Shown here one piece after another: positions 43,719 through 51,869 of a stretch of DNA of 64,000 nucleotides (position 1 is its first letter; every line of letters begins with the position of its first letter). This DNA is from Marinobacter profundi (lineage in GTDB: Bacteria > Pseudomonadota > Gammaproteobacteria > Pseudomonadales > Oleiphilaceae), in assembly GCF_002744715.1 (NCBI RefSeq), contig NZ_KZ319372.1, forward strand, positions 62,001 to 126,000. The letters are read 5' to 3'. The translations under genes and the position numbers were made by a program. The notes beneath the pieces are model-generated. The model searched no databases and was not told the origin of the DNA. It saw only the letters and a list, made by a program, of their open reading frames with translations.

Positions 43719-43757
43719 CTATTTGGCATTCGGGAAAAACAGCTGCTTGTCGGCAAT
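43719..43757 (-). pseudogene. remnant of a second tupA 3' end
   Basis: Read on the minus strand the segment encodes ADKQLFFPNAK and a TAG stop, matching the QQLFFPNAK end of the intact tupA 118 bases away. The two copies differ mostly at third codon positions, as expected for an old coding duplicate and not a recent repeat. Only about 12 codons survive; a terminator hairpin abuts the 5' side. Confidence 0.6.
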
Positions 43758-43789
43758 AAAAAACCCCAACATTGCTGGGGTTTTTTATT
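43755..43789. terminator. intrinsic terminator between tupA and fdhD
   Basis: AACCCC / GGGGTT stem extended by an A-run on one side and a T-run on the other: AAAAAACCCC, short loop, GGGGTTTTTT. It works in both orientations and should separate the tupBCA transcript from fdhD-mobAB-moeA. Confidence 0.85.
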
Positions 43790-43836
43790 GGTCAGGGAAA
43801 ACGAGGAGTCGTTTAGTGGTTTACCACTCAGTAGAC

Positions 43837-44643
43837 CTACTTCGCGTTCGGGAAAAACAGCTGTTGTCCGTTCACCTTGAAGTCGGCAATGGCTTGTTGG
43901 CCATCCTCGGAGATCAGCCAGTTGTGCCATTGCGTGGCCAGGTCGTGCTTGAGGTGAGGATGCTTCTCCTCGGAGAGCAGCAGGCTGCCGTACTGGTTGA
44001 ACAGCACATTGTCGCCTTCAAAAAGCAGTGTCAGGTTCTGACGGTTGCCGAATGCCACCCAGGTGGCGCGATCCGACATCACATACGCATCCATGGCGGC
44101 GGCGGTGTTGAGCGTGGGACCCATGCCGCTGCCCAGTTCACGGTACCATTCGCCGTCCGGTTCGACGCCGGCGTTCTCCCACAGGCGCAGCTCGGCGCGA
44201 TTGGTGCCGCTGTCATCACCCCGTGAAGTGAACGGTGCCTCGGCTTTGGCGATAGCCGCGAATGCTTCGGCTGCACTTTTCGCGTCACGGACATTTGCAG
44301 GGTCATCCGCAGGGCCAATCAGAACAAAGTCGTTGTACATCACATCAGCACGCTCGGTGGCATAGCCGTTCTCGATGAACCGCTGTTCGCCGGCGGTGTC
44401 GTGCACCAGCAGGCTATCGGCGTCGCCGCGACGGGCGAGCTCAAACGCCTGTCCGGTACCCACCGCAACCACTCGCACCTCGATACCGGTGGCTTCTTCA
44501 AACTTCGGTAAAATAGCGCCAAAAAGTCCCGAGTTCTCGGTGGAAGTTGTCGAGGCCAGGGTGATGTAGTCTTCGGCGTGGGCACTGAGCGCCAGGCCCA
44601 TGGCGGTCACGCCTGCGAGTACCAGGTTTAAGGTCTTTTTCAT
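43837..44643 (-). CDS. tupA: tungstate/molybdate ABC transporter substrate-binding protein (TupA-like)
   Basis: 268 residues from the ATG at 44643, with a signal peptide (MKKTLNLVLAGVTAMGLALSAHA). TupA pattern: ITLASTTSTENSGLFGAILPKFEEATGIEVRVVAVGTGQAFELARRGDADSLLVHD, then NDFVLIGPADDPANV and FTSRGDDSGTNRAELRLWENAG. The TTSTENSGL and SRGDDSGT segments bind the oxyanion in TupA-type proteins. It differs from ModA in length and motif. Tungstate preference is inferred from family. Confidence 0.9.
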   Translation of the reverse strand: MKKTLNLVLAGVTAMGLALSAHAEDYITLASTTSTENSGLFGAILPKFEEATGIEVRVVAVGTGQAFELARRGDADSLLVHDTAGEQRFIENGYATERADVMYNDFVLIGPADDPANVRDAKSAAEAFAAIAKAEAPFTSRGDDSGTNRAELRLWENAGVEPDGEWYRELGSGMGPTLNTAAAMDAYVMSDRATWVAFGNRQNLTLLFEGDNVLFNQYGSLLLSEEKHPHLKHDLATQWHNWLISEDGQQAIADFKVNGQQLFFPNAK

Positions 44644-44706
44644 CTTGTTTTTTCCATTTTTGGGTAAGGGCATCCATTGGGCAACGGCAACGTCATCAGC
44701 GCCGGA

Positions 44707-45450
44707 CTACTCGACCAGTTCACCGGCAACAAACGCCTGCGCCTCTGGTGAGACGGGGGTGTTAAAAAAGGCTTCTGCGGGGGTGTGTTCGCGGACTTTT
44801 CCACCCGAGAGAAACAGGACATCGCCGGCAAGGCGCCTGGCCTGATGGATATCGTGGGTGGTCATCACGATGCGGGTTCCCCGCTGGTGAAATTCGCGTA
44901 CCGCGGCCTCTACGGCTTTGATGGCCGCCGGGTCAAGCGCGGAGGTGGGCTCATCCAGGAACAGCACCTGGGGTGAAAGTACCCAGGCGCGCGCCAGTGC
45001 CAGGCGCTGTTGCTGGCCGCCGGAAAGTACCCGGGCGGGTTTGTTGGCGCAGGCTGACAGGCCAAACCGCTCGAGCGCGTCAAGTGCCAGCTTCGAACGT
45101 ACTCTGCGCGGGATGTTATTCACTGCCAGTGCGTGAATCAGGTTGGCGACGGCGGAGCGACGCAACAACACCGGTTGCTGGAACACCATCGCCTGGCGCG
45201 GGCGACCTTCACCTGACCAGGCGATTTTTCCTTCCGTAGGGGAGAGCAAACCGTGCGCCAGCCGCAGCAGCAGGCTCTTACCTGCGCCGTTTGGCCCCAT
45301 TACCAGGGTAGGCCCGATGCCATCCAGGGTGAACGAGCAGGGGCCCAGCAGCAGCTTATCCTCGTGGCTGAAGGCAACGCCTTCAAAGCACAGCGCTGGT
45401 GGCGGCATAACCGCCGAGGAGGCGAGGAGGGAGGCGTTCAGTGAAGTCAT
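44707..45450 (-). CDS. tupC: tungstate/molybdate ABC transporter ATP-binding protein (TupC-like)
   Basis: 247 residues. Walker A GPNGAGKSLLLRLAHGLL, signature VLSGGQQQRLALARAW, Walker B VLFLDEPTSALD and TTHDIHQARRLAGDVLFLSGGKV. It has no C-terminal TOBE domain, unlike ModC, which fits TupC. The ATG overlaps the tupB stop (ATGA). Confidence 0.9.
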   Translation of the reverse strand: MTSLNASLLASSAVMPPPALCFEGVAFSHEDKLLLGPCSFTLDGIGPTLVMGPNGAGKSLLLRLAHGLLSPTEGKIAWSGEGRPRQAMVFQQPVLLRRSAVANLIHALAVNNIPRRVRSKLALDALERFGLSACANKPARVLSGGQQQRLALARAWVLSPQVLFLDEPTSALDPAAIKAVEAAVREFHQRGTRIVMTTHDIHQARRLAGDVLFLSGGKVREHTPAEAFFNTPVSPEAQAFVAGELVE

Positions 45451-46145
45451 CCGGCCCGCCTCCTGGTCCGTTCACCGACCCAATAGGCGCCTGCATTAAT
45501 CAGCATGACCAGCGTCAGCAGCACAATGCCCAGTCCCAGTGCCAGCGGCAGGTTGCCCTTGCCGGTTTCCAGCACGATGGCGGTCGTCATCACTCGGGTA
45601 ACCCCGTCTATGTTGCCGCCTACCATCATTACCGCGCCCACTTCGGCACTGGCGCGTCCAAAGCCGGCAAGCAGGACGGTCAACAGCGCAAAGCGGGCAT
45701 CCCACAACAGGGTCGGCATCATGCGTCCCCGTGACATACCCAGTGAAACAAACTGTTCCCGGTACTCCCCCAGCATCTCTTCCACCTTCTGGCGCGAGAG
45801 TGCGGCCAGGATTGGCAACACCAGGACCACCTGGGCAATGACCATGGCACCCGGTGTAAACAGGAACCCCAGTTCACCCAGCGGCCCTGCGCGGGAGAGC
45901 AGCAGATACACCATGAGCCCGGCCACCACCGGGGGCAGCCCCATCAGGGCATTGAGCACGACAATCACCCCGCCGCGCCCGGGGAAGCGCCACAGTGCCA
46001 CGGCGGCACCGAGTGGAAAGCCAAGCACAGCTGCAATCAGTACCGCCAGAAGCGACACCTGCAGCGAAAGCACCACGATCTGAAACAGCGAGGCGTCGAG
46101 GTTTACCAGTAACGATAACGCCACATAGAACGCATTATTTTCCAC
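45447..46145 (-). CDS. tupB: tungstate/molybdate ABC transporter permease (TupB-like)
   Basis: 232 residues starting with GTG at 46145, eight bases after AAGGAG. Six hydrophobic spans. LGFPLGAAVALWRFPGRGGVIVVLNALMGLPPVVAGLMVYLLLSRAGPLGELGFLFTP and the EAA loop EYREQFVSLGMSRGRMMPTLLWDARFALLTVLLAGFGRASAEVGAVMMVGGNI are TupB landmarks. First gene of tupBCA. The leader includes AATAACAAGGAG. It is divergent from the HTH/PBP regulator. Confidence 0.9.
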   Translation of the reverse strand: MENNAFYVALSLLVNLDASLFQIVVLSLQVSLLAVLIAAVLGFPLGAAVALWRFPGRGGVIVVLNALMGLPPVVAGLMVYLLLSRAGPLGELGFLFTPGAMVIAQVVLVLPILAALSRQKVEEMLGEYREQFVSLGMSRGRMMPTLLWDARFALLTVLLAGFGRASAEVGAVMMVGGNIDGVTRVMTTAIVLETGKGNLPLALGLGIVLLTLVMLINAGAYWVGERTRRRAG

Positions 46146-46261
46146 AGCTGCGTCTCCTTGTTATTGAGCATCGTGGCGTTTCTGGCTACGCTTTGCACAG
46201 CCTGCTGAAAAATATGCAGCCAAAAACAGTCTGGTGCTTTACCGGACGGCAGGAGAGCGCG

Positions 46262-47146
46262 ATGCCCCTTCCTACTTACCTCACCACGGCCGAGGCCGCC
46301 GAGTATCTGCGCCTGAAAGAGCGCAAAATCTACGACCTGGTCAGTCAGGGCGTTATTCCCTGTGTGCGGGTGACAGGAAAACTGTTGTTTCCACGTCAGC
46401 GTATCGACCTGTGGTTGATGAACCATCTGGAGGGTGACGACGCCGTCAGCTCTCCGACCCCGCCGGTACTGGCGGGCAGCCAGGACCCGTTGCTGGAGTG
46501 GGCGGTGAAGGAGAGTAATGCGGAACTGGCTTTGCTGTGTCAGGGCAGCGGTGATGGCGTACAAAGACTGATCGACGGGCGTGCTCTGCTCGCCGGTACG
46601 CACATCTGGCATGCTGAAAGCCAGCGCTACAATGATCCTGCCACATTGGGGCTGAGCGGGATGCGCGACCTGGTGCTGATCCGCTGGGCAAAGCGCCAGC
46701 AGGGGCTGCTGCTGGCCGCCGATAACCCTCATCAACTGGCACGGCTTGAGGATATCGCCCGTCCCGGCATACGTCTCGCGCATCGCCAGCCCGATGCCGG
46801 TGTCAGCCATTTGCTGCAGAGTCTGCTTGCGCGCCACCGCATCGATGCCTCGCAGCTCACCTGGGCTGCCCACCCGTCACTCAGCGAGGATGACCTCGCC
46901 CTGGCCATCCGCCAGGGCGAAGCGGATGTTGGTGTGGGGATCGAAGCTGCGGCGCGGCGTCAGGGGTTGGCCTTTATCCCGCTGCAGCAGGAGCATTTCG
47001 ATCTGGCCATGCGCCGGCGCCATTATTTTGAACCGGCCGTGCAACGGCTGCTGGCGTTTGCCGGTTGCGAGCGCTTTGTCCAGCGCGCCGAGGCGCTGGG
47101 CGGTTATGACATCAGTGAATTGGGACGGGTCGTGTATAACGCCTGA
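46262..47146 (+). CDS. excisionase-type HTH regulator with periplasmic-binding-protein-like sensor domain
   Basis: 294 residues from the ATG at 46262 with AGGAG upstream; longer in-frame starts run into tupB. N-terminal MerR/excisionase-type helix-turn-helix at 5-55 (YLTTAEAAEYLRLKERKIYDLVSQGVIPCVRVTGKLLFPRQRIDLWL). Residues 80-290 form a PBP-like domain (PF12727 type): GSGDGVQRLIDGRALLAGTHI, DLVLIRWAKRQQGLLLAADNP, EADVGVGIEAAARRQGLAFIPLQQEHFDLAMRRRHYFEP. It sits between tupBCA and MOT1, so it is a likely oxyanion-responsive regulator of both. This is inference. Confidence 0.87.
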   Translation: MPLPTYLTTAEAAEYLRLKERKIYDLVSQGVIPCVRVTGKLLFPRQRIDLWLMNHLEGDDAVSSPTPPVLAGSQDPLLEWAVKESNAELALLCQGSGDGVQRLIDGRALLAGTHIWHAESQRYNDPATLGLSGMRDLVLIRWAKRQQGLLLAADNPHQLARLEDIARPGIRLAHRQPDAGVSHLLQSLLARHRIDASQLTWAAHPSLSEDDLALAIRQGEADVGVGIEAAARRQGLAFIPLQQEHFDLAMRRRHYFEPAVQRLLAFAGCERFVQRAEALGGYDISELGRVVYNA

Positions 47147-47195
47147 TCGGCGCCAATACTAAAATAATAAATAGACGGGTGAATCAGGAGCCGGC

Positions 47196-48332
47196 ATGCC
47201 CATAACCCGAAAAGATCTGGTAAAAGAACTGAGTGGGTCGCTGGGTGATATCGGCACCCTGCTGCCGCTGAGTCTTGGGGCTATAGCCGTCGCAGGACTG
47301 GCTCCGGTGCCCGTGCTGTTGGGCTTTGCTGCATTCTATATTGCAACGGGGCTGTATTATCGCCTGCCAGTACCGGTGCAGCCCATGAAAGCCGTTGCCG
47401 CGTTGTTGCTGACGGCCCAGGTGAGTTCCCAGAGTCTGGTGGCCAGTGGCGTGCTGATCGGGATCATCTTGTTGCTGCTGGGTTCAACCGGATGGATTAA
47501 CCGGATGTCCCGTCTGGTACCCGGCTCAGTGCTGAGCGGCCTTCAGTTGGGGCTGGGGCTTTTGCTGGCCAACATGAGCCTGGGGTTGATGGCTGCCTCC
47601 CTGCCGGTGGGCCTGGTCACCTTGGCGGTACTGGTCGTTACCCTGAAACTGTGGCCGCATTTGCCGGTGACGCTGATCGGACTTGCGGTGTCGGTTGCCC
47701 TTGGCACAGTGATTGGGGCACCGGGACTCAGCTTTCATATGCCGGACTCGGTAACCTTCGCCTTGCCTGAACTGCCAGACATAAACGATTGGCAGCAAGG
47801 GTTTGCCGTTTTGGTGTTACCCCAGCTGGCCCTCACGCTAACCAATGCCATCTTGCTTACCGCGTTATTGGCCGGGGATTACTTCGGTGAGCAATCCCAC
47901 CACGTTTCGCCAGCCCGGCTTTCGGTGAGTACCGGCCTGGCCAACCTCTTGCTGGTGCCGTTGGGTGCCTTACCCATGTGTCACGGGGCAGGTGGCCTGG
48001 CGGCGCACTATCGCTTCGGGGCCCGGACCGGCCTGGCACCCGTTATGCTGGGAATTTTTCTGCTCATGGTTGCCCTGATACCGGGCGGCCTTTCCGTCAT
48101 CGCGGCAATTCCGGTGGCAGGGCTCGGCGCCTTGTTGCTGGTCGCCGCGGTGGAGCTGGCTTCGTCGAAACGTCTCTGGACAGCCAAGCCGTCTTGCTGG
48201 CCTGTCATCGCAATAACAGCACTGGTTACTGTCTGGGCCGATCCGCTGTTCGGGCTATTGGGCGGGGTGGCTGCGGAAACGGTGAGGGCGGCTTGGGTGC
48301 GTAGAGGGCGGACAGGTTCTCAGCAGGGTTAG
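47196..48332 (+). CDS. MOT1-family molybdate transporter
   Basis: 378 residues with about ten membrane spans. ELSGSLGDIGTLLPLSLGAIAVAGL and YYRLPVPVQPMKAVAALLL are the two signature motifs of the plant/bacterial MOT1 family (sulfate-transporter-like, no STAS domain). A third motif, PLGALPMCHGAGGLAAHYRFGARTGLAPVMLGI, is also present. It lies 49 bases after the HTH/PBP regulator on the same strand. It likely gives a second route for molybdate uptake beside TupABC. Confidence 0.9.
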   Translation: MPITRKDLVKELSGSLGDIGTLLPLSLGAIAVAGLAPVPVLLGFAAFYIATGLYYRLPVPVQPMKAVAALLLTAQVSSQSLVASGVLIGIILLLLGSTGWINRMSRLVPGSVLSGLQLGLGLLLANMSLGLMAASLPVGLVTLAVLVVTLKLWPHLPVTLIGLAVSVALGTVIGAPGLSFHMPDSVTFALPELPDINDWQQGFAVLVLPQLALTLTNAILLTALLAGDYFGEQSHHVSPARLSVSTGLANLLLVPLGALPMCHGAGGLAAHYRFGARTGLAPVMLGIFLLMVALIPGGLSVIAAIPVAGLGALLLVAAVELASSKRLWTAKPSCWPVIAITALVTVWADPLFGLLGGVAAETVRAAWVRRGRTGSQQG

Positions 48333-48357
48333 CAAGCAATGCAGGGCGGCTGGGAAG

Positions 48358-49332
48358 TCAGGTCATCTCACCGAACGTCTTGCGCCAATCCCGTGGACTC
48401 ACGTGGTGACGTTGCTTGAAATGCTGACGGAACGACGTTGCTGTATGGAAGCCGATCCGTTCTGCAATGGCTTCGACAGACAACGATGTGGTTTCCAGCA
48501 ACTCACGTCCTCGCCGTAATCGTTCACTCACCAGCCATTCCACCACCGTCATGCCGGTTGCCTTCTGAAAATGGCGCGTGAAGGTGCGCCGGCTCATGGA
48601 CGTGCGAGCGGCCAGATCATCGATGGTATGAGTGTCGGCGAGGCTTTCACGCAAATAGTCCAGAAGCCGGTTGATGTGGGCATCCTGGGTGGAGATCGCT
48701 ACCGGTTGCTCGATGAACTGGGCCTGGCCGCCCTCCCGGTGAGGCGGAACCACCATAAGACGGGCAATGGTGTTGGCGGTCCTCGCACCGTAATACTCAC
48801 GCACCAGAAACAGGCAGCAATCCAGACCGGCAGCCGTTCCGGCGGAAGTGACCAGCCTGTCGTCCTCCACGTAGAGGGCGTTAGTATCCAGATTCACCTC
48901 CGGGAACCGCCCGAGAAAGTCCTGCTCGGCCAGCCAGTGGGTTGATGCTCGCTTGTTGTTGAGTAAACCCGCATAGGCCAGGGCATAGGTTCCGTAACAA
49001 AGGCCCACTACATGGGCGCCCCGCTCATTGCAGCGGACCAGCGCTTCCGCCAATTCGGGCGGTGGTGTTTCGCTCAGGTCATGCCAGCCGGGCACCACCG
49101 CAATATCAACCGTATCCAACAGTTCCAGGCCGCCATCCGGCTGCACAGTCATTGCCCGCTCGGATTCCAGAGGCTTTCCCTCCGGCGCCACAATCAATAA
49201 CTCGAACAGCGGGCCTTCAGGCAGGGAAATGCTGAATACCATGTAGGGCACCGAGAAGTGGAAGGGGCTGAATTGCGGGTGAAGGATCAACCCGACTCTG
49301 GGTAATGCCACGATATCGTCCCTGTGGTTCAT
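48358..49332 (-). CDS. GlxA-family transcriptional regulator (DJ-1/PfpI + AraC HTH)
   Basis: 324 residues. An N-terminal class-I glutamine-amidotransferase-like domain (VGLILHPQFSPFHFSVPYMVFSIS, VVPGWHDLSETPPPELAEALVRCNERGAHVVGLCYGTYALAYAG) with Cys in the nucleophile-elbow position, then an AraC double HTH (TIDDLAARTSMSRRTFTRHFQKATGMTVVEWL; LSVEAIAERIGFHTATSFRQHFKQRHHVSPRDWR). Divergent from a secreted metallo-hydrolase and an isochorismatase-like gene, its probable targets. Confidence 0.9.
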   Translation of the reverse strand: MNHRDDIVALPRVGLILHPQFSPFHFSVPYMVFSISLPEGPLFELLIVAPEGKPLESERAMTVQPDGGLELLDTVDIAVVPGWHDLSETPPPELAEALVRCNERGAHVVGLCYGTYALAYAGLLNNKRASTHWLAEQDFLGRFPEVNLDTNALYVEDDRLVTSAGTAAGLDCCLFLVREYYGARTANTIARLMVVPPHREGGQAQFIEQPVAISTQDAHINRLLDYLRESLADTHTIDDLAARTSMSRRTFTRHFQKATGMTVVEWLVSERLRRGRELLETTSLSVEAIAERIGFHTATSFRQHFKQRHHVSPRDWRKTFGEMT

Positions 49333-49457
49333 TTAGCCCAATGATAACGGCTTGGCCCGATTGTTTCGATGATTGTCTTTCAGGTCAGTATTTGTGTTAG
49401 CCACACCACCCTAAACTTGATCCTGTCAACGAAACACTCTATTGGAGGATGAACACC

Positions 49458-50336
49458 ATGTTGATCAAAACCTTCGCTGGTACTCTGGCGCTGGCTTCCG
49501 TTGTCCTGGCCGGCGGTGCCTTCGCCGCATCCGGCGATCAGGAATCCATCCAGCAGATTCAGCACATTCGTAATGCCACCGTAAAGGTCACCTACGGGGA
49601 AACGACGTTTCTGATCGATCCCATGCTGGCGGACCAAGGTGCCTATCCGGGCTTTGAGAACACTTATCGCAGTGAACTGCGCAATCCGCTGGTCGGGCTC
49701 CCGATGGCGGCGACGGATGTGGTTATGGGTACGGACGCAGTGATTGTGACCCACACCCACCTGGATCACTGGGACGATGCGGCTCAGAAGCTGTTGCCGA
49801 AGGACATCCCCTTGTTCGTCCAGCATCCGGCTGATGCGGAACTTATCCGGTCACAAGGCTTCGAGGATGTACGCATTCTGGATGACACGGCGGAATTTGG
49901 TGGCGTGACACTGCACAAAACCGGCGGTCAGCACGGTTCCGATACTCTCTATGCCGTTCCCGAACTGGCCAGGGCGCTTGGTGAGGTGATGGGCGTGGTT
50001 TTCGAGGCAAAGGGCCAGAAAACCACCTACGTGGTGGGTGATACCGTATGGCGGGATGAAGTGGTGCAGTCGCTGGAGCGTTTCCGTCCGGAAGTTATTG
50101 TGCTGAACACTGGCGCTGCGGAGTTAACCGGCTTTGCGGGCGACCCGATCATCATGGGTAAAGCAGACACTTTGCGGGTACACCGTGCCGTACCGGAGGC
50201 CTCCATCGTAGCTGTGCACATGGATGCGGTTAACCACATGACCCTCAGCCGTGAGGAACTGGCCGATTTCGTGCAGGACGAAGGCATTGACGAGCAGGTT
50301 TCGATTCCGGCGGATGGCGAGACTTTATCGTTCTAA
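49458..50336 (+). CDS. secreted metallo-beta-lactamase-fold hydrolase
   Basis: 292 residues from the ATG at 49458, nine bases after GGAGG (the ATG at 49449 touches the ribosome site). Signal peptide cleaved near GGAFA-AS. Zinc motif VTHTHLDHWDDAAQKLLP, later TGGQHGSD, VVGDTVWRDEVVQ and HMDAVNHMTL. Resembles UlaG-like lactonases. Periplasmic; substrate unknown. It is followed 43 bases later by a cysteine hydrolase gene. Confidence 0.87.
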   Translation: MLIKTFAGTLALASVVLAGGAFAASGDQESIQQIQHIRNATVKVTYGETTFLIDPMLADQGAYPGFENTYRSELRNPLVGLPMAATDVVMGTDAVIVTHTHLDHWDDAAQKLLPKDIPLFVQHPADAELIRSQGFEDVRILDDTAEFGGVTLHKTGGQHGSDTLYAVPELARALGEVMGVVFEAKGQKTTYVVGDTVWRDEVVQSLERFRPEVIVLNTGAAELTGFAGDPIIMGKADTLRVHRAVPEASIVAVHMDAVNHMTLSREELADFVQDEGIDEQVSIPADGETLSF

Positions 50337-50379
50337 CCAGAAGGCACCTGAAACACTCTACCGAGAGAGGAGCAGTCAA

Positions 50380-50922
50380 ATGAGCAAGCGAGCCGTTATT
50401 GTTGTTGATGTCCAGAATGAATATTTCGCCTCCGGCAAACTGCCGCTGGTGAATATTGAAAAGGCTGCAGCCAACGCAGCGCGGGTCATAGCCAAGGCGC
50501 GTCAGAACAAAGACCTGCTGGTGCATGTCCACCATGAGTCCCTGGACCCGAACGCACCGTTTTTTACGCAGGGCACTGATGGCGTCCAAATTCACGAATC
50601 AGTGGCACCCCGTGGCGATGAGCCGGTGATCCTGAAGAACTATCCCAACTCGTTTTTGAACACCAACCTCAAGGAGTTGCTGGAAACCAACGGCATTGAG
50701 GAAGTGGTGGTGATTGGTGCCATGAGCCACATGTGTATCGAGGCTACCAGCCGCGCGGCGTCGGACTTTGGCTACAAGGTCACGGTACTGGAGGATGCCT
50801 GCGCTACGATGGATCTGGAATTCAATGGTGTGACGGTGCCAGCGGCACAGGTTCATGCCACTGCTATGGCGGCTCTTGGGTTTGCCTATGCGGGCATCCA
50901 GTCCACCGGGGATGAGCTGTAA
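50380..50922 (+). CDS. isochorismatase-like cysteine hydrolase
   Basis: 180 residues from the ATG at 50380, after GAGAGGAG. Catalytic triad visible: D10 in VVDVQNEYF, K86 in VILKNYPNSF and C119 in GAMSHMCIEATSRAA. Family members hydrolyse amides or vinyl ethers (nicotinamidase, isochorismatase); the substrate here is unknown. Likely co-transcribed with the metallo-hydrolase. Confidence 0.88.
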   Translation: MSKRAVIVVDVQNEYFASGKLPLVNIEKAAANAARVIAKARQNKDLLVHVHHESLDPNAPFFTQGTDGVQIHESVAPRGDEPVILKNYPNSFLNTNLKELLETNGIEEVVVIGAMSHMCIEATSRAASDFGYKVTVLEDACATMDLEFNGVTVPAAQVHATAMAALGFAYAGIQSTGDEL

Positions 50923-51047
50923 CGATATAACCTTTTGGATCTGCTCTGTTGCGCTGGTAATCAGGAACGCTGAACAGCCACGTCGTCGTGTCCAGGCCAA
51001 AGCTTCTCGGGCGATAAAGTGGCCGAAATAGCATGGACACAGCCATA

Positions 51048-51080
51048 AAAAAGGACCCGCGCTTTCACGCAAGTCCTTCT
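51048..51080 (-). terminator. intrinsic terminator of tRNA-Arg
   Basis: On the minus strand AAGGACTTGCG, loop TGAAAG, CGCGGGTCCTT, then a T-run. It starts seven bases after the CCA end of the tRNA. Confidence 0.8.
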
Positions 51081-51086
51081 TGAATA

Positions 51087-51163
<77 letters not shown>

Positions 51164-51202
51164 ATTCGAAGTTGCCGGCTGTGCGTCAATTTCGAGTGCG
51201 CA

Positions 51203-51231
51203 ATCTTACGTGTGCAGCGGTAATCTGTCCA
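51203..51231 (-). promoter_or_regulatory. sigma-70 promoter of tRNA-Arg
   Basis: Minus strand TGGACA, 17-base spacer, TAAGAT, about 40 bases upstream of the mature tRNA. It overlaps the region just after the yaeQ stop codon. Confidence 0.5.
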
Positions 51232-51252
51232 GCCCCTGTGGAAGCCTTTTCG

Positions 51253-51792
51253 TTACGGGTACATTCCTTCGGGGGTGAGGTTGACCAGGGACTGGTCATT
51301 TCCTACCGAAACCTCGCCATCCTGGATGGTGAACTGCAGGGTCATGGTCCGTTCGGCCATGGCGGCCAGGGCTGTGGTAGCATCCTGGGGCAGGTTGATG
51401 ACAGTGAGGTTGTGGAAGCGGGTCAGCTTGTTGTGGTGCTTTTCCCACCACAGCGGGACCGCCCGGCCGCCATAGGTGTACAGAATCACCTGCTTCGAGC
51501 GGTTGCAGGCTTTGCGCAGGCGGCTTTCATCGGGCAGGCCGAGTTCAATCCACAGTTCAATCTCGTCACTCAGGCTCTTCTGCCATAATTCCGGCTCGTC
51601 GTCGGTGCTCAGGCCCTTGGTGAATTCCAGCTGGTCACTGGCGTTAAGCGCGAAGGCGAGCAGGCGGATCATCATGCGCTCATCGGTTTCCGACGGATGA
51701 CGGGCGATCGTCATGTGGTGGTCGGCATAGTAATGCCGGTCCATGTCGGCGATATTGAGTGTCGCTTTGAAGATGGTTGCTTTTAGCGCCAT
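51253..51792 (-). CDS. yaeQ: YaeQ family protein
   Basis: 179 residues from the ATG at 51792 with AGGAAGG upstream. MALKATIFKATLNIADMDRHYYADHHMTIARHPSETDERMMIRLLAFAL, DEIELWIELGLPDESRLRKACNRS and WWEKHHNKLTRFHNLTVINL identify the YaeQ family, which has a PD-(D/E)xK nuclease-like fold and an unclear role. Length is normal for the family. Confidence 0.93.
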   Translation of the reverse strand: MALKATIFKATLNIADMDRHYYADHHMTIARHPSETDERMMIRLLAFALNASDQLEFTKGLSTDDEPELWQKSLSDEIELWIELGLPDESRLRKACNRSKQVILYTYGGRAVPLWWEKHHNKLTRFHNLTVINLPQDATTALAAMAERTMTLQFTIQDGEVSVGNDQSLVNLTPEGMYP

Positions 51793-51869
51793 GGGGCCTT
51801 CCTGCATTGGAGTCGGTCCGGGAATTTGGGCTAGTGTAATGCAATTGGGGATCAGCAGAGAAAAACAGC

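Noticed and set aside
43670..43930. Small open frames on both strands over the tupA-fdhD gap
   Set aside because: They run through the terminator hairpin and the tupA remnant, have no ribosome site and no recognisable features.
46176..46191. Operator GCGT-N8-ACGC in the tupB/regulator gap
   Set aside because: Four-base arms at this spacing are expected by chance in GC-rich DNA, and nothing similar precedes the MOT1 gene.
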